Shown here: one piece after another, positions 28,062 to 38,990 of the stretch
Position numbering within the stretch: the first letter of the stretch is position 1
Layout of the letters: every line of letters starts with the position of its first letter
From: an uncultured Clostridia bacterium
GTDB lineage: Bacteria; Bacillota; Clostridia; TANB77; CAG-465
Length of the DNA: 64,000 bases
NCBI GenBank assembly: GCA_947628005.1
Contig: CANQYI010000001.1
Span: 1 to 64,000, forward strand
Direction: 5' to 3'
Notes under the pieces: generated by a model
Told to the model about the DNA's origin: nothing
Seen by the model: the letters and a program-made list of their open reading frames with translations, nothing else
The model's database searches: none
Made by a program: the position numbers and the translations under genes

Positions 28062-28982
28062 TTAGACTACCTCCCTTTTATTTTCAAGTAATGAATAAAC
28101 ATTCTCTATTGTCCCTGGTCCCCTTTTATTAGATAAAAATATTGCCGTTTCAAATATATCATCATCTATAAATTTTTTTATTTGTTCCTTTTTTAAGATT
28201 TCATTAAGTGAACTTCCATGCATTGTGAATACCATAGCAACACCACTTAATGATGCATATCTTATTGCTTCAATATCATTTTTACTTCCAATTTCATCTG
28301 TAGCTATTACCTTTGGTGCCATACTTCTAACTAACATTTCAATTCCTATATGCTTTGGTATATTACTCATTACATCAGTTCTAATTCCAACATCAAGATT
28401 TGTAATTCCTTGCGATACAGCTGCTATTTCCCCTCTTTCATCAACTAAAGATACATTTACTCCATTAAAATTATTTTGTCTGCTACCAGAACTTAATTGT
28501 CTTACGGTATCTCTTAAAATTGTTGTCTTTCCACAGCCTGGAGGAGAAATTATTAATGTACTTGCAATATGATCTTCCTTTATGATGTATGGCATTATCT
28601 TATCTGCACATCCTATAACCTGTCTTGCTACTCTTATATTCATACTACTTATATTTTTTATATTTTTTACTGTATCACCCTGCATTACAACTTCGCCTGT
28701 AATCCCTACCCTATGTCCACCATTTATAACTATGAAGCCATTATTTATATCATTTTGTATAGCATAAATAGAATTCTTTGAAACATTTACCAAAATTTCT
28801 AATATATCATTTAGCGTAACTATATAATCTATTTCTACCTCTTTTACCGCCACTACTAAAATTACTTTTTTGAAAGCCCTAAGCCTAATTTCATCTATAT
28901 TTACATTGCTACCAACCAGTTGCAATTTTTCTTTCAATCTTTCAGGCAATATTTTAAGTATTTCTTTATTCATATAAATCAC
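28062..28982 (-). CDS. spoIIIAA: Stage III sporulation protein AA (ATPase)
   Basis: LIISPPGCGKTTILRD, VDERGEIAA, IGIEMLVRSMAPKVIATDEIG. Confidence 0.96.
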   Translation of the reverse strand: MIYMNKEILKILPERLKEKLQLVGSNVNIDEIRLRAFKKVILVVAVKEVEIDYIVTLNDILEILVNVSKNSIYAIQNDINNGFIVINGGHRVGITGEVVMQGDTVKNIKNISSMNIRVARQVIGCADKIMPYIIKEDHIASTLIISPPGCGKTTILRDTVRQLSSGSRQNNFNGVNVSLVDERGEIAAVSQGITNLDVGIRTDVMSNIPKHIGIEMLVRSMAPKVIATDEIGSKNDIEAIRYASLSGVAMVFTMHGSSLNEILKKEQIKKFIDDDIFETAIFLSNKRGPGTIENVYSLLENKREVV

Positions 28983-29129
28983 CTTATTTTTATTTAAACT
29001 ATACTAAAAAAGCTCTACATTTTATGTAGAAATATGGATTAACTATATAAAAATTACGTCTAGTTTTATATTTTTTTGGAAACTAAGCAATAAAAAAACG
29101 CATTTTTAAAAAACGCGTTTTTTTATTTA

Positions 29130-32100
29130 TTATTCAAATAATCCTAAAACTTCTTCCTTACTCATTTTATTTATAAATATTTCTCCTGATTTTATTATAT
29201 CATCAATTATTTTACTCTTTTTGTCTTGAAGCTCTTGTATTTTTTCCTCTATCGTACCTTTTGTAATCAATTTAAAAACTTGAACATTATTTTTTTGACC
29301 TATTCTGTATGCTCTATCTGTAGCTTGATTTTCTTGTGATAAATTCCACCATGGGTCAAAGTGAATTACCATGTCGGCACCTATTAGATTAAGTCCTGTT
29401 CCACCTGCCTTTAATGAAACTAAAAATACAGATATTTCACTAGATTTATTAAAGTCATCAACCATGCTAATTCTATCATCTACTTTTGTTTTGCCAGTAA
29501 GTTTATAATATTTTATATCATTTAAATTTAGTTCTTTTTCTAAAATATCAAAAATAGAAGTAAAACTAGAGAATATAAGCATTTTATGTCCTGAAGCAAT
29601 TGCCTCTTTAACAAGTTCTATACACTGGTTAACTTTTGAACTCTGTCCAGTATAATTATCTAAGAATAATGATGGATGTGAGGCTATTTGTCTAAGTCTT
29701 GTAATCAAAGATAATATTTTTATATTAGATAACTCTACATCATTATCTTTTAATTGTTTTCTTACTTCTTTTTGCGCACTAGAAAGATATGTATCATAAA
29801 TATTTTTTTGTTCCTCTTCCATTTCATTATACATAACTGTAACAGTCTTTTCTGGTAATTCTTTTAATACTTCTGACTTTGTTCTTCTTAGTATAAAAGG
29901 AGATACAATACTTTGAAGTTTTATTGATACATCATCATCATTTTCTTTTATTATAGGATTTTCATATATATCTTTAAATCTTCTATAAGTGTATAAATAA
30001 CCAGGCATTATAAAATCAAAAATTGACCAAAGCTCTGATAATGAATTTTCTATTGGTGTGCCAGTAAGTGCAAATCTTGATTCACCCTGAAGGCTTTTTA
30101 GTGATATTGCATTTTTTGTATTATTATTCTTTATGTACTGAGCTTCATCTGCAACTATATATCTAAAGTTAAAACTTTGATAATCTTCAATGTCTCTTTT
30201 TAATAAATCATATGAAGTTATAACTACATCATAATTTTCTACATTTTTTATCTTTTTCTTTCTTTCATTAAGATTTCCAGATACTATTAAAGTTTTAAGT
30301 GACGGAGCAAACCTCTTTATTTCATTTTCCCAATTAATATAAAGTGAACTTGGGCAAATTACTATAGAAGTTTTCTTCTGATTTTTATGTTCATCTAAAA
30401 GTAGGGCTATTATTTGTATTGTTTTTCCAAGCCCCATATCATCTGCAAGTATTCCACCAAGTCCGTACTTATCTAACGTCTTTAACCAATTAAATCCACT
30501 TTTTTGATAATTTCTAAGTGTAGTAGTTTCTATTTTAGGAATTTTAAAATCTAAATTATATGAATTTGATATATCGTTTATTAACCTTAGAAACTTAGGA
30601 TCTTTTTCAAATACTAAGCTATCATTTTTATGACTTAATTTTTCTAAATATACTGCTCTATATTTTGGTACTTTTATTTTTCCACTAGCAATTTCTTTAT
30701 AGCTTACCCCAAGATTTGTAGAAAAATTATAAAGTGTAGATATAAAAGATGAATCTAAATTAATATAACTGCCATCCTTTAGTCTATAATATTTTTTCTT
30801 TAACTTGTACTTATCAAATATTTCCTTTAGTTCTTTTTCATCAAAACTTATATTACTTAAATCAATATTAATTAGATTATTTTCAAGTCTTACACCCATA
30901 TTGATAACTTGTGGATTAAATATGCTTTTATTTTTTAATTTTTGAGTTACTAATACCTCAAATTTTTCCATAAATTTATCAATTCCAGTCTTGAAGAATT
31001 GATATATATCATCTTCATCCTTTAGATACAATACGTGTTTATCAGCATCAATTCTAAACTTATACTCTTCGAATAATCTATTTACTCTTTCCTCTTGTCT
31101 TTTATTCCTATCAATATTTACTTTTTTATTCAAATCATATGGATTAAATTCTTTATCATTGTAACAAAATTTTACATCTGCAATTATATTATTTTTGCTG
31201 TCTAAATCTAAAAATACCTTAACTCCTAAATTTTGAGATTTATATTTTCCTCTTAGATTATCATCTAAAATTAATATAGCAGATTTTTCAATATATGATA
31301 CAACACTTTCAAATACTACTGAAGCATTACTCTTTGGTATATTTATTGTTCTAGATTTTGAATTTTGAAATTCTTCTATTAATGGAAGTAGATTTGTTTT
31401 AAACTCCTTGCTACATCTATATAGCACATTATTAAATAATATATATACATTATCTGAGCCATAATATAACTTATATTCCTCAAAATTGTGATTAATTATT
31501 ATAAATTCATCACTTTCATTTATTTCAAATTTAAGCATTGGATCTTCAGATAAAAATTTTATTTTTGACAAGTTCTTATTATCATCTTCAAAATTTACTG
31601 CCTGATTTTCATATATATTAAAGAATTCATCTAAAGCGCTGTACTTTAATAGAAGAAATTTTTGATATTCTTTTTTTATTTCCATATTATTCTTTGAAAT
31701 AATATTATAATTTGCATATTCCAATAACTTTTTGCAAATAAAATTTACTGTACCTTTAGATTCATCATTAAAGTTTCCTATATCATGCCTAAAAGAGAAG
31801 TCCTTGCCATGTTCTAATATGTCTTTATTTTTTACAGCCAAAGCAAAATCATATAGACTTTTAATATTATACATTTTCTTAGAGCCTATTCTAAAATATA
31901 CACTTAGTTGATTTAAAACTTGTTCTTTTAAGATTGGAATAACATTTATTTTTAAGTTTGCCTCATTTAATTCATCTGTTAAATTTTCATAGTACTCAAG
32001 CAGGTCAGAATGTTCTTTTTGCTTATTAAGCTTTGTCTTATATCTGTCTTTTTCTAGCTTTTGTTCTTCTGATATTGATATTGTAAAATTTTTATCAGAA

Positions 32101-32411
32101 GCTTCTAGATATTTTTCTTCACTTACATACATATCAAAAGCTGTTGCTACAATATGCTTGCACACTCTATTTTTTTCAGTGAATGTTGGGCAATTACAAC
32201 GAAACCTAAGAATCCCTTTATCTCTACAGATAAAGGGTTCATATATATAATTTCCTTTTACATATGTTTGTACTTTAAAACTTTCATCAGAAATATAATT
32301 AGTCTTTTTTATTATAACCTTTTCTTCTTCATAATATTTTTTACCTTTAGCAGCAGTCATCTCTCCTGCTTTTCTAATTATACCATTTATTTCTTCTGGT
32401 TTTATTAACAT
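29130..32411 (-). CDS. SNF2-family helicase with SWIM zinc finger
   Basis: RFRCNCPTFTEKNRVCKHIVA SWIM; GGILADDMGLGKTIQ; VADEAQYIKN; DPWWNLSQENQATDRAYRIGQ. Confidence 0.95.
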   Translation of the reverse strand: MLIKPEEINGIIRKAGEMTAAKGKKYYEEEKVIIKKTNYISDESFKVQTYVKGNYIYEPFICRDKGILRFRCNCPTFTEKNRVCKHIVATAFDMYVSEEKYLEASDKNFTISISEEQKLEKDRYKTKLNKQKEHSDLLEYYENLTDELNEANLKINVIPILKEQVLNQLSVYFRIGSKKMYNIKSLYDFALAVKNKDILEHGKDFSFRHDIGNFNDESKGTVNFICKKLLEYANYNIISKNNMEIKKEYQKFLLLKYSALDEFFNIYENQAVNFEDDNKNLSKIKFLSEDPMLKFEINESDEFIIINHNFEEYKLYYGSDNVYILFNNVLYRCSKEFKTNLLPLIEEFQNSKSRTINIPKSNASVVFESVVSYIEKSAILILDDNLRGKYKSQNLGVKVFLDLDSKNNIIADVKFCYNDKEFNPYDLNKKVNIDRNKRQEERVNRLFEEYKFRIDADKHVLYLKDEDDIYQFFKTGIDKFMEKFEVLVTQKLKNKSIFNPQVINMGVRLENNLINIDLSNISFDEKELKEIFDKYKLKKKYYRLKDGSYINLDSSFISTLYNFSTNLGVSYKEIASGKIKVPKYRAVYLEKLSHKNDSLVFEKDPKFLRLINDISNSYNLDFKIPKIETTTLRNYQKSGFNWLKTLDKYGLGGILADDMGLGKTIQIIALLLDEHKNQKKTSIVICPSSLYINWENEIKRFAPSLKTLIVSGNLNERKKKIKNVENYDVVITSYDLLKRDIEDYQSFNFRYIVADEAQYIKNNNTKNAISLKSLQGESRFALTGTPIENSLSELWSIFDFIMPGYLYTYRRFKDIYENPIIKENDDDVSIKLQSIVSPFILRRTKSEVLKELPEKTVTVMYNEMEEEQKNIYDTYLSSAQKEVRKQLKDNDVELSNIKILSLITRLRQIASHPSLFLDNYTGQSSKVNQCIELVKEAIASGHKMLIFSSFTSIFDILEKELNLNDIKYYKLTGKTKVDDRISMVDDFNKSSEISVFLVSLKAGGTGLNLIGADMVIHFDPWWNLSQENQATDRAYRIGQKNNVQVFKLITKGTIEEKIQELQDKKSKIIDDIIKSGEIFINKMSKEEVLGLFE

Positions 32412-32434
32412 ACTTTTCTCCTCATATACTACTT

Positions 32435-34069
32435 TTATTGCAAATTATTCTTTATTACTTCCCAAACATTTGAAGTTTCTAAGCCTTTTCTCCATCCAGT
32501 AATTCCAGCTAAATTATATTTGTTTACTGTTTCAACTCTCTTTTTAACAGAGCTTTCATCTTCTATCCATAATTTATACGTTATACTTCCTTTTTTACAT
32601 TCAGCATAATTTTGACCTGCAGATTCGTCCCAAATTACTTCAATATTATTCTCCTTTATAAAATCTTGACAATCATACATATCATATACCGTTGTTGTAG
32701 GTTTTGCATCATTATCTTTAATAGTCCAAAGTCTTGTATAAAAAGGTATTCCTAAAATTATTTTTTCGCTAGGTATTTTTGAATCATTTATCAAAGAATT
32801 AATATTTGATTCAACCCATGAAACTTCTGCTATACTTCCGGCTTCACTTGACCATGCTCCTCTGTGATCGTACCCCATTAGCATTACGAAATCTGCAGCT
32901 TTTCCAACTCTTGATCTATCTATATAATTTACAAAATACATATCTACTGAAAGTGTTGCGCCCTGTTTTTTCATAAGTGGAGCAAGCTCTCTTACAAATT
33001 GTGTATATAAATCTCTATCTTCTGACTTCATTGCTTCAAAGTCTAAATTTATTCCGTCCAAATTATTAGTCTTGACTATATTTAAAATATTCTTTATTAA
33101 TTGTTCTCTCAAGTATTCACTATTCATAATTGTAGAAGTTGTATCAGCAGAAAAATCTGCATCATCTATTCCATTAGTAATTATTGGCCAAATCTTATAA
33201 CCATATTGTTTTGCTTTAGTATAATAATCATATGAGAACTCAGAATTAATTTCGCCTTTAGCATTTTTTAATTCATACCATGTTGGCATAACAACATCTA
33301 CACCGTCTATTTTATCTGTACCCAAAGTTTCAAGTTTACTACCATATTGCCAAAACATTGTTAACTTTTCATTGCTTTCAGTATTTGGAGCTGGCTCTTC
33401 TTCTTGACCCAAAGTTAAGTTTAGATCAACATTATTTTTAGATATATAACCTACTACTCCAGTTTCACTTTTTACTTTGTACCATCTAGAATGTTCTAGT
33501 GCATCCTTATACACTGTTACTGTATTATTCTTGTTTAATAATTGTAAAACTTTTGAATTTGTCTTAATATCTTCGTATATTCTTACTCTATTATTTTTAA
33601 GTAAAATATCTTCAGCTGTCTTCTTATCTATAACAATTGTATTTGTCTGTTCATTATATTCAACATTTATATTATAAATATCAGTAAATAAATTTATTGG
33701 AATATATACTGCGCCATTAACAATTTTTGCTGGATATTGAATATCGTAAAATTCCAAATTTCTAGACATTTTATTCTCATCAACTTTTAGTTTTATAACC
33801 TCAGTTGGAGTAGTTATTATAACCTTTGTAGCAACTTTATCATAGAATATATCTTCATCTATAGTTTTAGAAATTGTATTTATAGATACATATATTCCAT
33901 CATTATCAACAAATGGCTTATAAGTTGCATCAAGATTTTCTCCATAAATTACTAAATCTGCCTCATCTTTATTTGTACTCGTACCATTTATATTTGTACA
34001 AAAGAAAATTGCAAAAATTATACCAAGCATGACTACTACATGTAAAATTCTTTTTATTTCATCTACCAT
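32435..34069 (-). CDS. GH18 family glycoside hydrolase with SH3 and copper-amine-oxidase-like N-terminal domains (YaaH/SleL-like)
   Basis: LDGINLDFEAM catalytic motif; MLMGYDHRGAWS; SH3 region SRWYKVKSETGVVGYIS. Confidence 0.88.
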   Translation of the reverse strand: MVDEIKRILHVVVMLGIIFAIFFCTNINGTSTNKDEADLVIYGENLDATYKPFVDNDGIYVSINTISKTIDEDIFYDKVATKVIITTPTEVIKLKVDENKMSRNLEFYDIQYPAKIVNGAVYIPINLFTDIYNINVEYNEQTNTIVIDKKTAEDILLKNNRVRIYEDIKTNSKVLQLLNKNNTVTVYKDALEHSRWYKVKSETGVVGYISKNNVDLNLTLGQEEEPAPNTESNEKLTMFWQYGSKLETLGTDKIDGVDVVMPTWYELKNAKGEINSEFSYDYYTKAKQYGYKIWPIITNGIDDADFSADTTSTIMNSEYLREQLIKNILNIVKTNNLDGINLDFEAMKSEDRDLYTQFVRELAPLMKKQGATLSVDMYFVNYIDRSRVGKAADFVMLMGYDHRGAWSSEAGSIAEVSWVESNINSLINDSKIPSEKIILGIPFYTRLWTIKDNDAKPTTTVYDMYDCQDFIKENNIEVIWDESAGQNYAECKKGSITYKLWIEDESSVKKRVETVNKYNLAGITGWRKGLETSNVWEVIKNNLQ

Positions 34070-34138
34070 ATTATGATCACCCATTAAATTACATTATACA
34101 TTATTTTTATAGGTTTGTGAATACCTTTCTTAAAAAAG

Positions 34139-36433
34139 TTATTTTAATATTTCTAGAGGAGTATATGCAGCCATAAGTCTCTTATTACCATAATTTTCAA
34201 AGCTTATATCTAGTTTATAGTCATCTCCCTCTGCCTCTATCTTTGTAATTTTTCCAACTCCAAATTTTTTATGCTTTACACTCATTCCCACTTCATACAA
34301 ATCAATATTATTTGTAGTAATCTTAGTTGGTGCAATATTGATATTTTTTAAGAAACTATCTACACTAATTCCAAATGATGAACTCTTAGAGTTAATATTA
34401 AATCCTTCATCATTTGAAAGAAAACTTTTTACCTGACTATACTCATCATCTAAGAAATTTTTTTCCTTTTTCTTTCTTAGTGTTATATTATCTTGTGATA
34501 TTTCATCAAATAATTCATCTGGTATTTCATCTATAAATCTAGATGGAATTGTATATGTAGTTGAGCCGTAAATAGTTCTTTTTGAAGCATTTGTTATAAA
34601 TAACTTTTGTTTTGCTCTAGTAATTGCAACATAACATAGTCTTCTTTCTTCTTCTACGGTCTCGTCCTCGTCAATTGATCTTTTAGATGGGAAAAGACCT
34701 TCTTCCATTCCTGCTAAAAAGACTACCTCAAATTCTAGTCCCTTTGCACTGTGCATAGTCATAAGAGTTACTGCTGACTGACCTTCATCTATGTTATCTA
34801 CATCAGATATTAAAGCCTGTGCATCTAAAAATTCACCTAGTGAGTTTTCGGCATTTTCTTTTTCAAATTCTAAGGCTACGCCTACATATTCCATTATATT
34901 TTCAAGTCTATCTTCACTCTCTTTTGTATTTTCCATTTCAAGTTCATTTTTATAGCCAGTTTTATCTAATATTTCAAGCATAAGCTCAGATACTTTAATT
35001 TTATCTTTCTTATCTATCAAATCGCATATCATCTGTCTAAACTGAATTATATTTCCTGCACTTCTTAATCCATTTAAATTTTCGGTATCCTTAATTGCTT
35101 CAAATATAGAAACATCTTTACTTCTTGCAATACTTTCTAACTTCTGTAAAGCAGTTTCTCCTATTCCTCTTTTTGGCTCATTTATTATTCTTTTCAATGA
35201 AATATTATCATTTGGATTATGAATAAGTTTTAAATAGCTACTTAAATCTTTAATTTCTTTTCTAGAGTAGAACTTAAGTCCACCGATTAATCTATATGGA
35301 ATTGACTCCCTTAAAAATACTTCTTCTAGTACACGAGATTGTGCATTTGTTCTAAATAATACAGCAAAGTCAGAATATGTCTTTTTTTCTTTTTTACAGA
35401 TATCATCAATATTTTCAGTTATATATTCAGCCTCTTCATACTCATTTTGCAAAGTTTTATAATTTATTTTTTCGCCGATACCATTTTGTGTCCAAAGCTT
35501 CTTTTCTATTTTAGATTTATTATTATTTATAACATTATTAGCAGCATCAAGAATATTTTTAGTACTTCTATAATTTTCTTCCAATTTTATTACTTTAGCA
35601 TTTTTAAAAGTTTCCTCAAAGTTTAAAATATTAGATATATCTGCTCCTCTAAATCCATATATACTCTGTGATTCATCTCCTACGACACAGATATTTTTAT
35701 TTACTGAAGAAAGTAAACTTATAAGTAAAAATTGAATTTTATTTGTATCTTGATACTCATCAACAAGTATATATTTAAATTTGTTTTGATAATAACTTAA
35801 TACCTCGCTATTATCTAGAAAAATTTGCACTGTAAGCATTATGATATCATCAAAATCTATAGCATTATTCTTCTTTAAATCACTTTGATATACCTTATAA
35901 ATTTCTGCTATTTTCTCTTTTCTATAATCTCCCATTGCTTCACTTAAATATTTTTCGGGAAGTTTCATTTCATCTTTTGCCCTACTAATTTCGTAAGCAA
36001 TGTAGCCTGGATTATATTGCTTCTCATCCAAGTCCAATCTTTTTAAGATATCTTTAATTAATTTTGTTTTATCTTGTTCATCAAATATATTAAAATCTCT
36101 TGTATAACCAAGTTTTTCTATCTCTCTTTTTAATATTCTTACACAAATTGCATGGAATGTACCAAGCCATATATCATTTGCATCTTCTTTTACTAACTTC
36201 AAAATTCTTTCTTTCATTTCCCTTGCTGCCTTATTAGTGAAAGTGATTGCAAGTATTTGATAAGGTTTAACTATATCTTTTTGTAGAAGATAAGCAATTT
36301 TATAAGTAAGGGCTCTTGTTTTTCCACTTCCAGCTCCAGCTAAGATTAAAAGTGGCCCATCTAAATACTCTACTGCCTCTTTTTGTTTATCATTTAATTC
36401 ATCTAATATATTGTCCATTTTTACCCTCCACAT
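34139..36433 (-). CDS. pcrA: ATP-dependent DNA helicase PcrA/UvrD
   Basis: LNDKQKEAVEYLDGPLLILAGAGSGKTRALTYKIAYLL; VDEYQDTN; TMHSAKGLEFEVVFLAGMEEGLFPS. Confidence 0.97.
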   Translation of the reverse strand: MWRVKMDNILDELNDKQKEAVEYLDGPLLILAGAGSGKTRALTYKIAYLLQKDIVKPYQILAITFTNKAAREMKERILKLVKEDANDIWLGTFHAICVRILKREIEKLGYTRDFNIFDEQDKTKLIKDILKRLDLDEKQYNPGYIAYEISRAKDEMKLPEKYLSEAMGDYRKEKIAEIYKVYQSDLKKNNAIDFDDIIMLTVQIFLDNSEVLSYYQNKFKYILVDEYQDTNKIQFLLISLLSSVNKNICVVGDESQSIYGFRGADISNILNFEETFKNAKVIKLEENYRSTKNILDAANNVINNNKSKIEKKLWTQNGIGEKINYKTLQNEYEEAEYITENIDDICKKEKKTYSDFAVLFRTNAQSRVLEEVFLRESIPYRLIGGLKFYSRKEIKDLSSYLKLIHNPNDNISLKRIINEPKRGIGETALQKLESIARSKDVSIFEAIKDTENLNGLRSAGNIIQFRQMICDLIDKKDKIKVSELMLEILDKTGYKNELEMENTKESEDRLENIMEYVGVALEFEKENAENSLGEFLDAQALISDVDNIDEGQSAVTLMTMHSAKGLEFEVVFLAGMEEGLFPSKRSIDEDETVEEERRLCYVAITRAKQKLFITNASKRTIYGSTTYTIPSRFIDEIPDELFDEISQDNITLRKKKEKNFLDDEYSQVKSFLSNDEGFNINSKSSSFGISVDSFLKNINIAPTKITTNNIDLYEVGMSVKHKKFGVGKITKIEAEGDDYKLDISFENYGNKRLMAAYTPLEILK

Positions 36434-36491
36434 GACTTGTCATATTATATCAAATTATGCCACAATTCACAAGATAAAAAATGGTAGAATT

Positions 36492-37253
36492 TTAAATTAA
36501 AATAATTCCACCATAATCAATTACTTCTAAATTTTTAAATTCAACTATTTCTAAGTTTTTAGCTTTTAAAAAGTTTCTTATTAAATTATTACTATCTATA
36601 TAATTTAAGTCTCCAAATATTATAACCTTATTATCAAGCCTTCCAATTGTGCCACCAATAAAGCCATGCATATTTGAATATTTTTTTCCACTTGCATCAA
36701 GTAATTTTATTTTCCTTTCCACATTTTCCACTAAAAGTACATCTATTGCATTTGCTTTAAGCTTTTGATATATTGATTTATCTGTAACAACACAAGAATT
36801 ATCATCAACTACTGCTATAGAGCAGTTACTATAGCCCTGATTTATATTTATTTTATTTAGCTTTTTTTCTTCAATTATTCTTAATGCAAGTTTATCTGTA
36901 TATTTAAAATTATGTATTACATTATTAGAAATATTGCAAACATTAAATTTTATATCATTTGGGTATTTTTGAGTAATTACTTCGTCTGAAACTACAACAC
37001 TAACTTTCTTATTAATACTATTTTCACTTAAAAATTCATTAAACTCACTGCTACTCTTAAGTAATTCTTCATACATCTTTCTTTGAATTATTAGCGTATC
37101 ATCTAATTTTAGTATAAATATATCAACATGACTAGATATTTCTTCATATACACTGTTCATATATGATACTTTGATTATCTTATAACCCATTTTTTTTAAT
37201 GTATCTTCTTCTATTTTTCTTATTCTTCTATCTACAAAAATATATTTTTCCAT
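36492..37253 (-). CDS. Conserved hypothetical protein (DUF6873-like)
   Basis: 253 aa; GYSNCSIAVVDDNSCVVTDKSIYQKLKA...GFIGGTIGRLDNKVIIFGDL. Confidence 0.65.
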   Translation of the reverse strand: MEKYIFVDRRIRKIEEDTLKKMGYKIIKVSYMNSVYEEISSHVDIFILKLDDTLIIQRKMYEELLKSSSEFNEFLSENSINKKVSVVVSDEVITQKYPNDIKFNVCNISNNVIHNFKYTDKLALRIIEEKKLNKININQGYSNCSIAVVDDNSCVVTDKSIYQKLKANAIDVLLVENVERKIKLLDASGKKYSNMHGFIGGTIGRLDNKVIIFGDLNYIDSNNLIRNFLKAKNLEIVEFKNLEVIDYGGIILI

Positions 37254-37314
37254 ATTAATTCACTGACTCTTATTATACTAAAAAAATCACATTTTTCCAA
37301 GAAAAAGCACGCAA

Positions 37315-37342
37315 AAAAGGGAGAAAATTCTCCCTTTTTTAC
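37315..37342 (-). terminator. Rho-independent terminator downstream of the SCIFF ORF
   Basis: AAAAAAGGGAGAAAATTCTCCCTTTTTT. Confidence 0.9.
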
Positions 37343-37353
37343 CATTAAAGATA

Positions 37354-37509
37354 TTATTTACTTTTCTTAGTCTTTTTTTCGCATTGTTGATTTGCAACTG
37401 CACAAGACGTTTTACATGCACTCTGACAAGAAGTTTGGCACTCGCCGCATCCGCCATAATCAGAACTTTTCTTGATATTTCCGGTGGATACTGTTAAAAT
37501 CCGATTCAT
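37354..37509 (-). CDS. scfA: SCIFF ranthipeptide precursor (six cysteines in forty-five), 51 aa; not in the ORF track
   Basis: MNRILTVSTGNIKKSSDYGGCGECQTSCQSACKTSCAVANQQCEKKTKKSK; RBS GGAGGG 6 nt before ATG; own terminator. Confidence 0.95.
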   Translation of the reverse strand: MNRILTVSTGNIKKSSDYGGCGECQTSCQSACKTSCAVANQQCEKKTKKSK

Positions 37510-37600
37510 TAAAATCCCTCCATAAATTATTATTATTTTGTACCAATAACTAACATACTAAATATTATATACTATAACTTGTATTTTAGCAAGTAAAATT

Positions 37601-38989
37601 TTACATTGTAAGTATTCCACCTGGTGTATCCATAATTAATAATATTTTTTCTTCTTTTCTCTCATTTGCATTAATGTAAATTAAAAATTCTCTTTCATCT
37701 ATTTTTCCCTTAAATTCATAGGTTAATATCTCAGACTGTGATTCAGTTGGTATGATTGCTAAATTAGAAGTCATTACTTCAATATCAGTATTTAGTACTG
37801 ATTTTGCATCTGCTTCACTTAAAGTATAATTTATATTTTCCCTTTCCTTGTGATTAAATATATAGCCCTGTGATTCTACAGATAAAATTTCTCCCGTATC
37901 TAGTGCTATTTTTACTTTTATTAGGTCTGGATATAACAATATTTCATCTTGTATAGCACAATAATTTATTATTGCAAAATTATCCATTGTCAAATAGTAA
38001 GTATCTTTTATATCATTTATTCCTATAGCTTCTAAAAACTCTCTTCCTTTTTGTTTTGCAAAATCAATTGATAAATTACTTTCATCTATTTTTCTATCTG
38101 AAATCATTGAATAAAGTTTACAGCCTTTTTTAGTAATACTTATATTTCTTACATAATCTTGGTCTTTAATTTTTACTTCAAAATTATATAAATCTATTTT
38201 TCCATTTGACTCTCCATTTTCTTTTATATATTCAACTCCACTATTTTCATATATAGAACTTATAAAATTTTTGGCATCTTCTATACTTACTTCAGCCTCA
38301 TTTTCTACAAATTTAGGACTACTATTTAATATATGATCTGAAAAAGCCCCATCATAAATTAAGCCTTCATATTGCTGAAATGATTTTCCAATTTTGAATA
38401 CACTTGATACGTCCTGAGAGGCTGAATTTTTAAGTTTGTCATTTCCTTTATAAGTTAATTCATCCCACTTTATTCTACCTTCATTTAAATCATTATAGAC
38501 TTCATTCATAACCTGAGCAAGTATTTTTGATTCTTCATATATCGTAGAAATTTTTTGCCTTTCCTCATCAGTTATTGCTTCTTGAGATATACTCTTTTTC
38601 ATTAAGGAGTATGAGAAGTCACTAACTTGAGATAAAAATTTAGATGGTTTTGCCATTGTGTTTTGTTCTATTGGTAAACTTTCTAAATTTGATTTTGCAA
38701 GATTTGATCCTCTCCAAATATTAGATAAAGAAACTGATATGAAACTACTTGTACTGGATACCTGCAATTTAGCAAGCTCATAATTTACCTCTTGAACATA
38801 TCCTACCATATCGTACATTGCTTTATTATATTCATCTTGTACTTGATTTTTTTGCCTTTTATAATTATTTGTCATCTCTACTGCAAAAAATACTACTGCT
38901 GTAAACACCATAAATAATATTACTCCAAGCCATTTTCTATCTATTTTGTTCTTTATTTCATTTACTTTCTTTTCAAATTTTCCAAGCAT
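37601..38989 (-). CDS. ypeB: Spore germination protein YpeB
   Basis: PepSY-type repeats; adjacent to sleB; VSLSNIWRGSNLAKSNLESLP. Confidence 0.9.
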   Translation of the reverse strand: MLGKFEKKVNEIKNKIDRKWLGVILFMVFTAVVFFAVEMTNNYKRQKNQVQDEYNKAMYDMVGYVQEVNYELAKLQVSSTSSFISVSLSNIWRGSNLAKSNLESLPIEQNTMAKPSKFLSQVSDFSYSLMKKSISQEAITDEERQKISTIYEESKILAQVMNEVYNDLNEGRIKWDELTYKGNDKLKNSASQDVSSVFKIGKSFQQYEGLIYDGAFSDHILNSSPKFVENEAEVSIEDAKNFISSIYENSGVEYIKENGESNGKIDLYNFEVKIKDQDYVRNISITKKGCKLYSMISDRKIDESNLSIDFAKQKGREFLEAIGINDIKDTYYLTMDNFAIINYCAIQDEILLYPDLIKVKIALDTGEILSVESQGYIFNHKERENINYTLSEADAKSVLNTDIEVMTSNLAIIPTESQSEILTYEFKGKIDEREFLIYINANERKEEKILLIMDTPGGILTM

Positions 38990-38990
38990 T

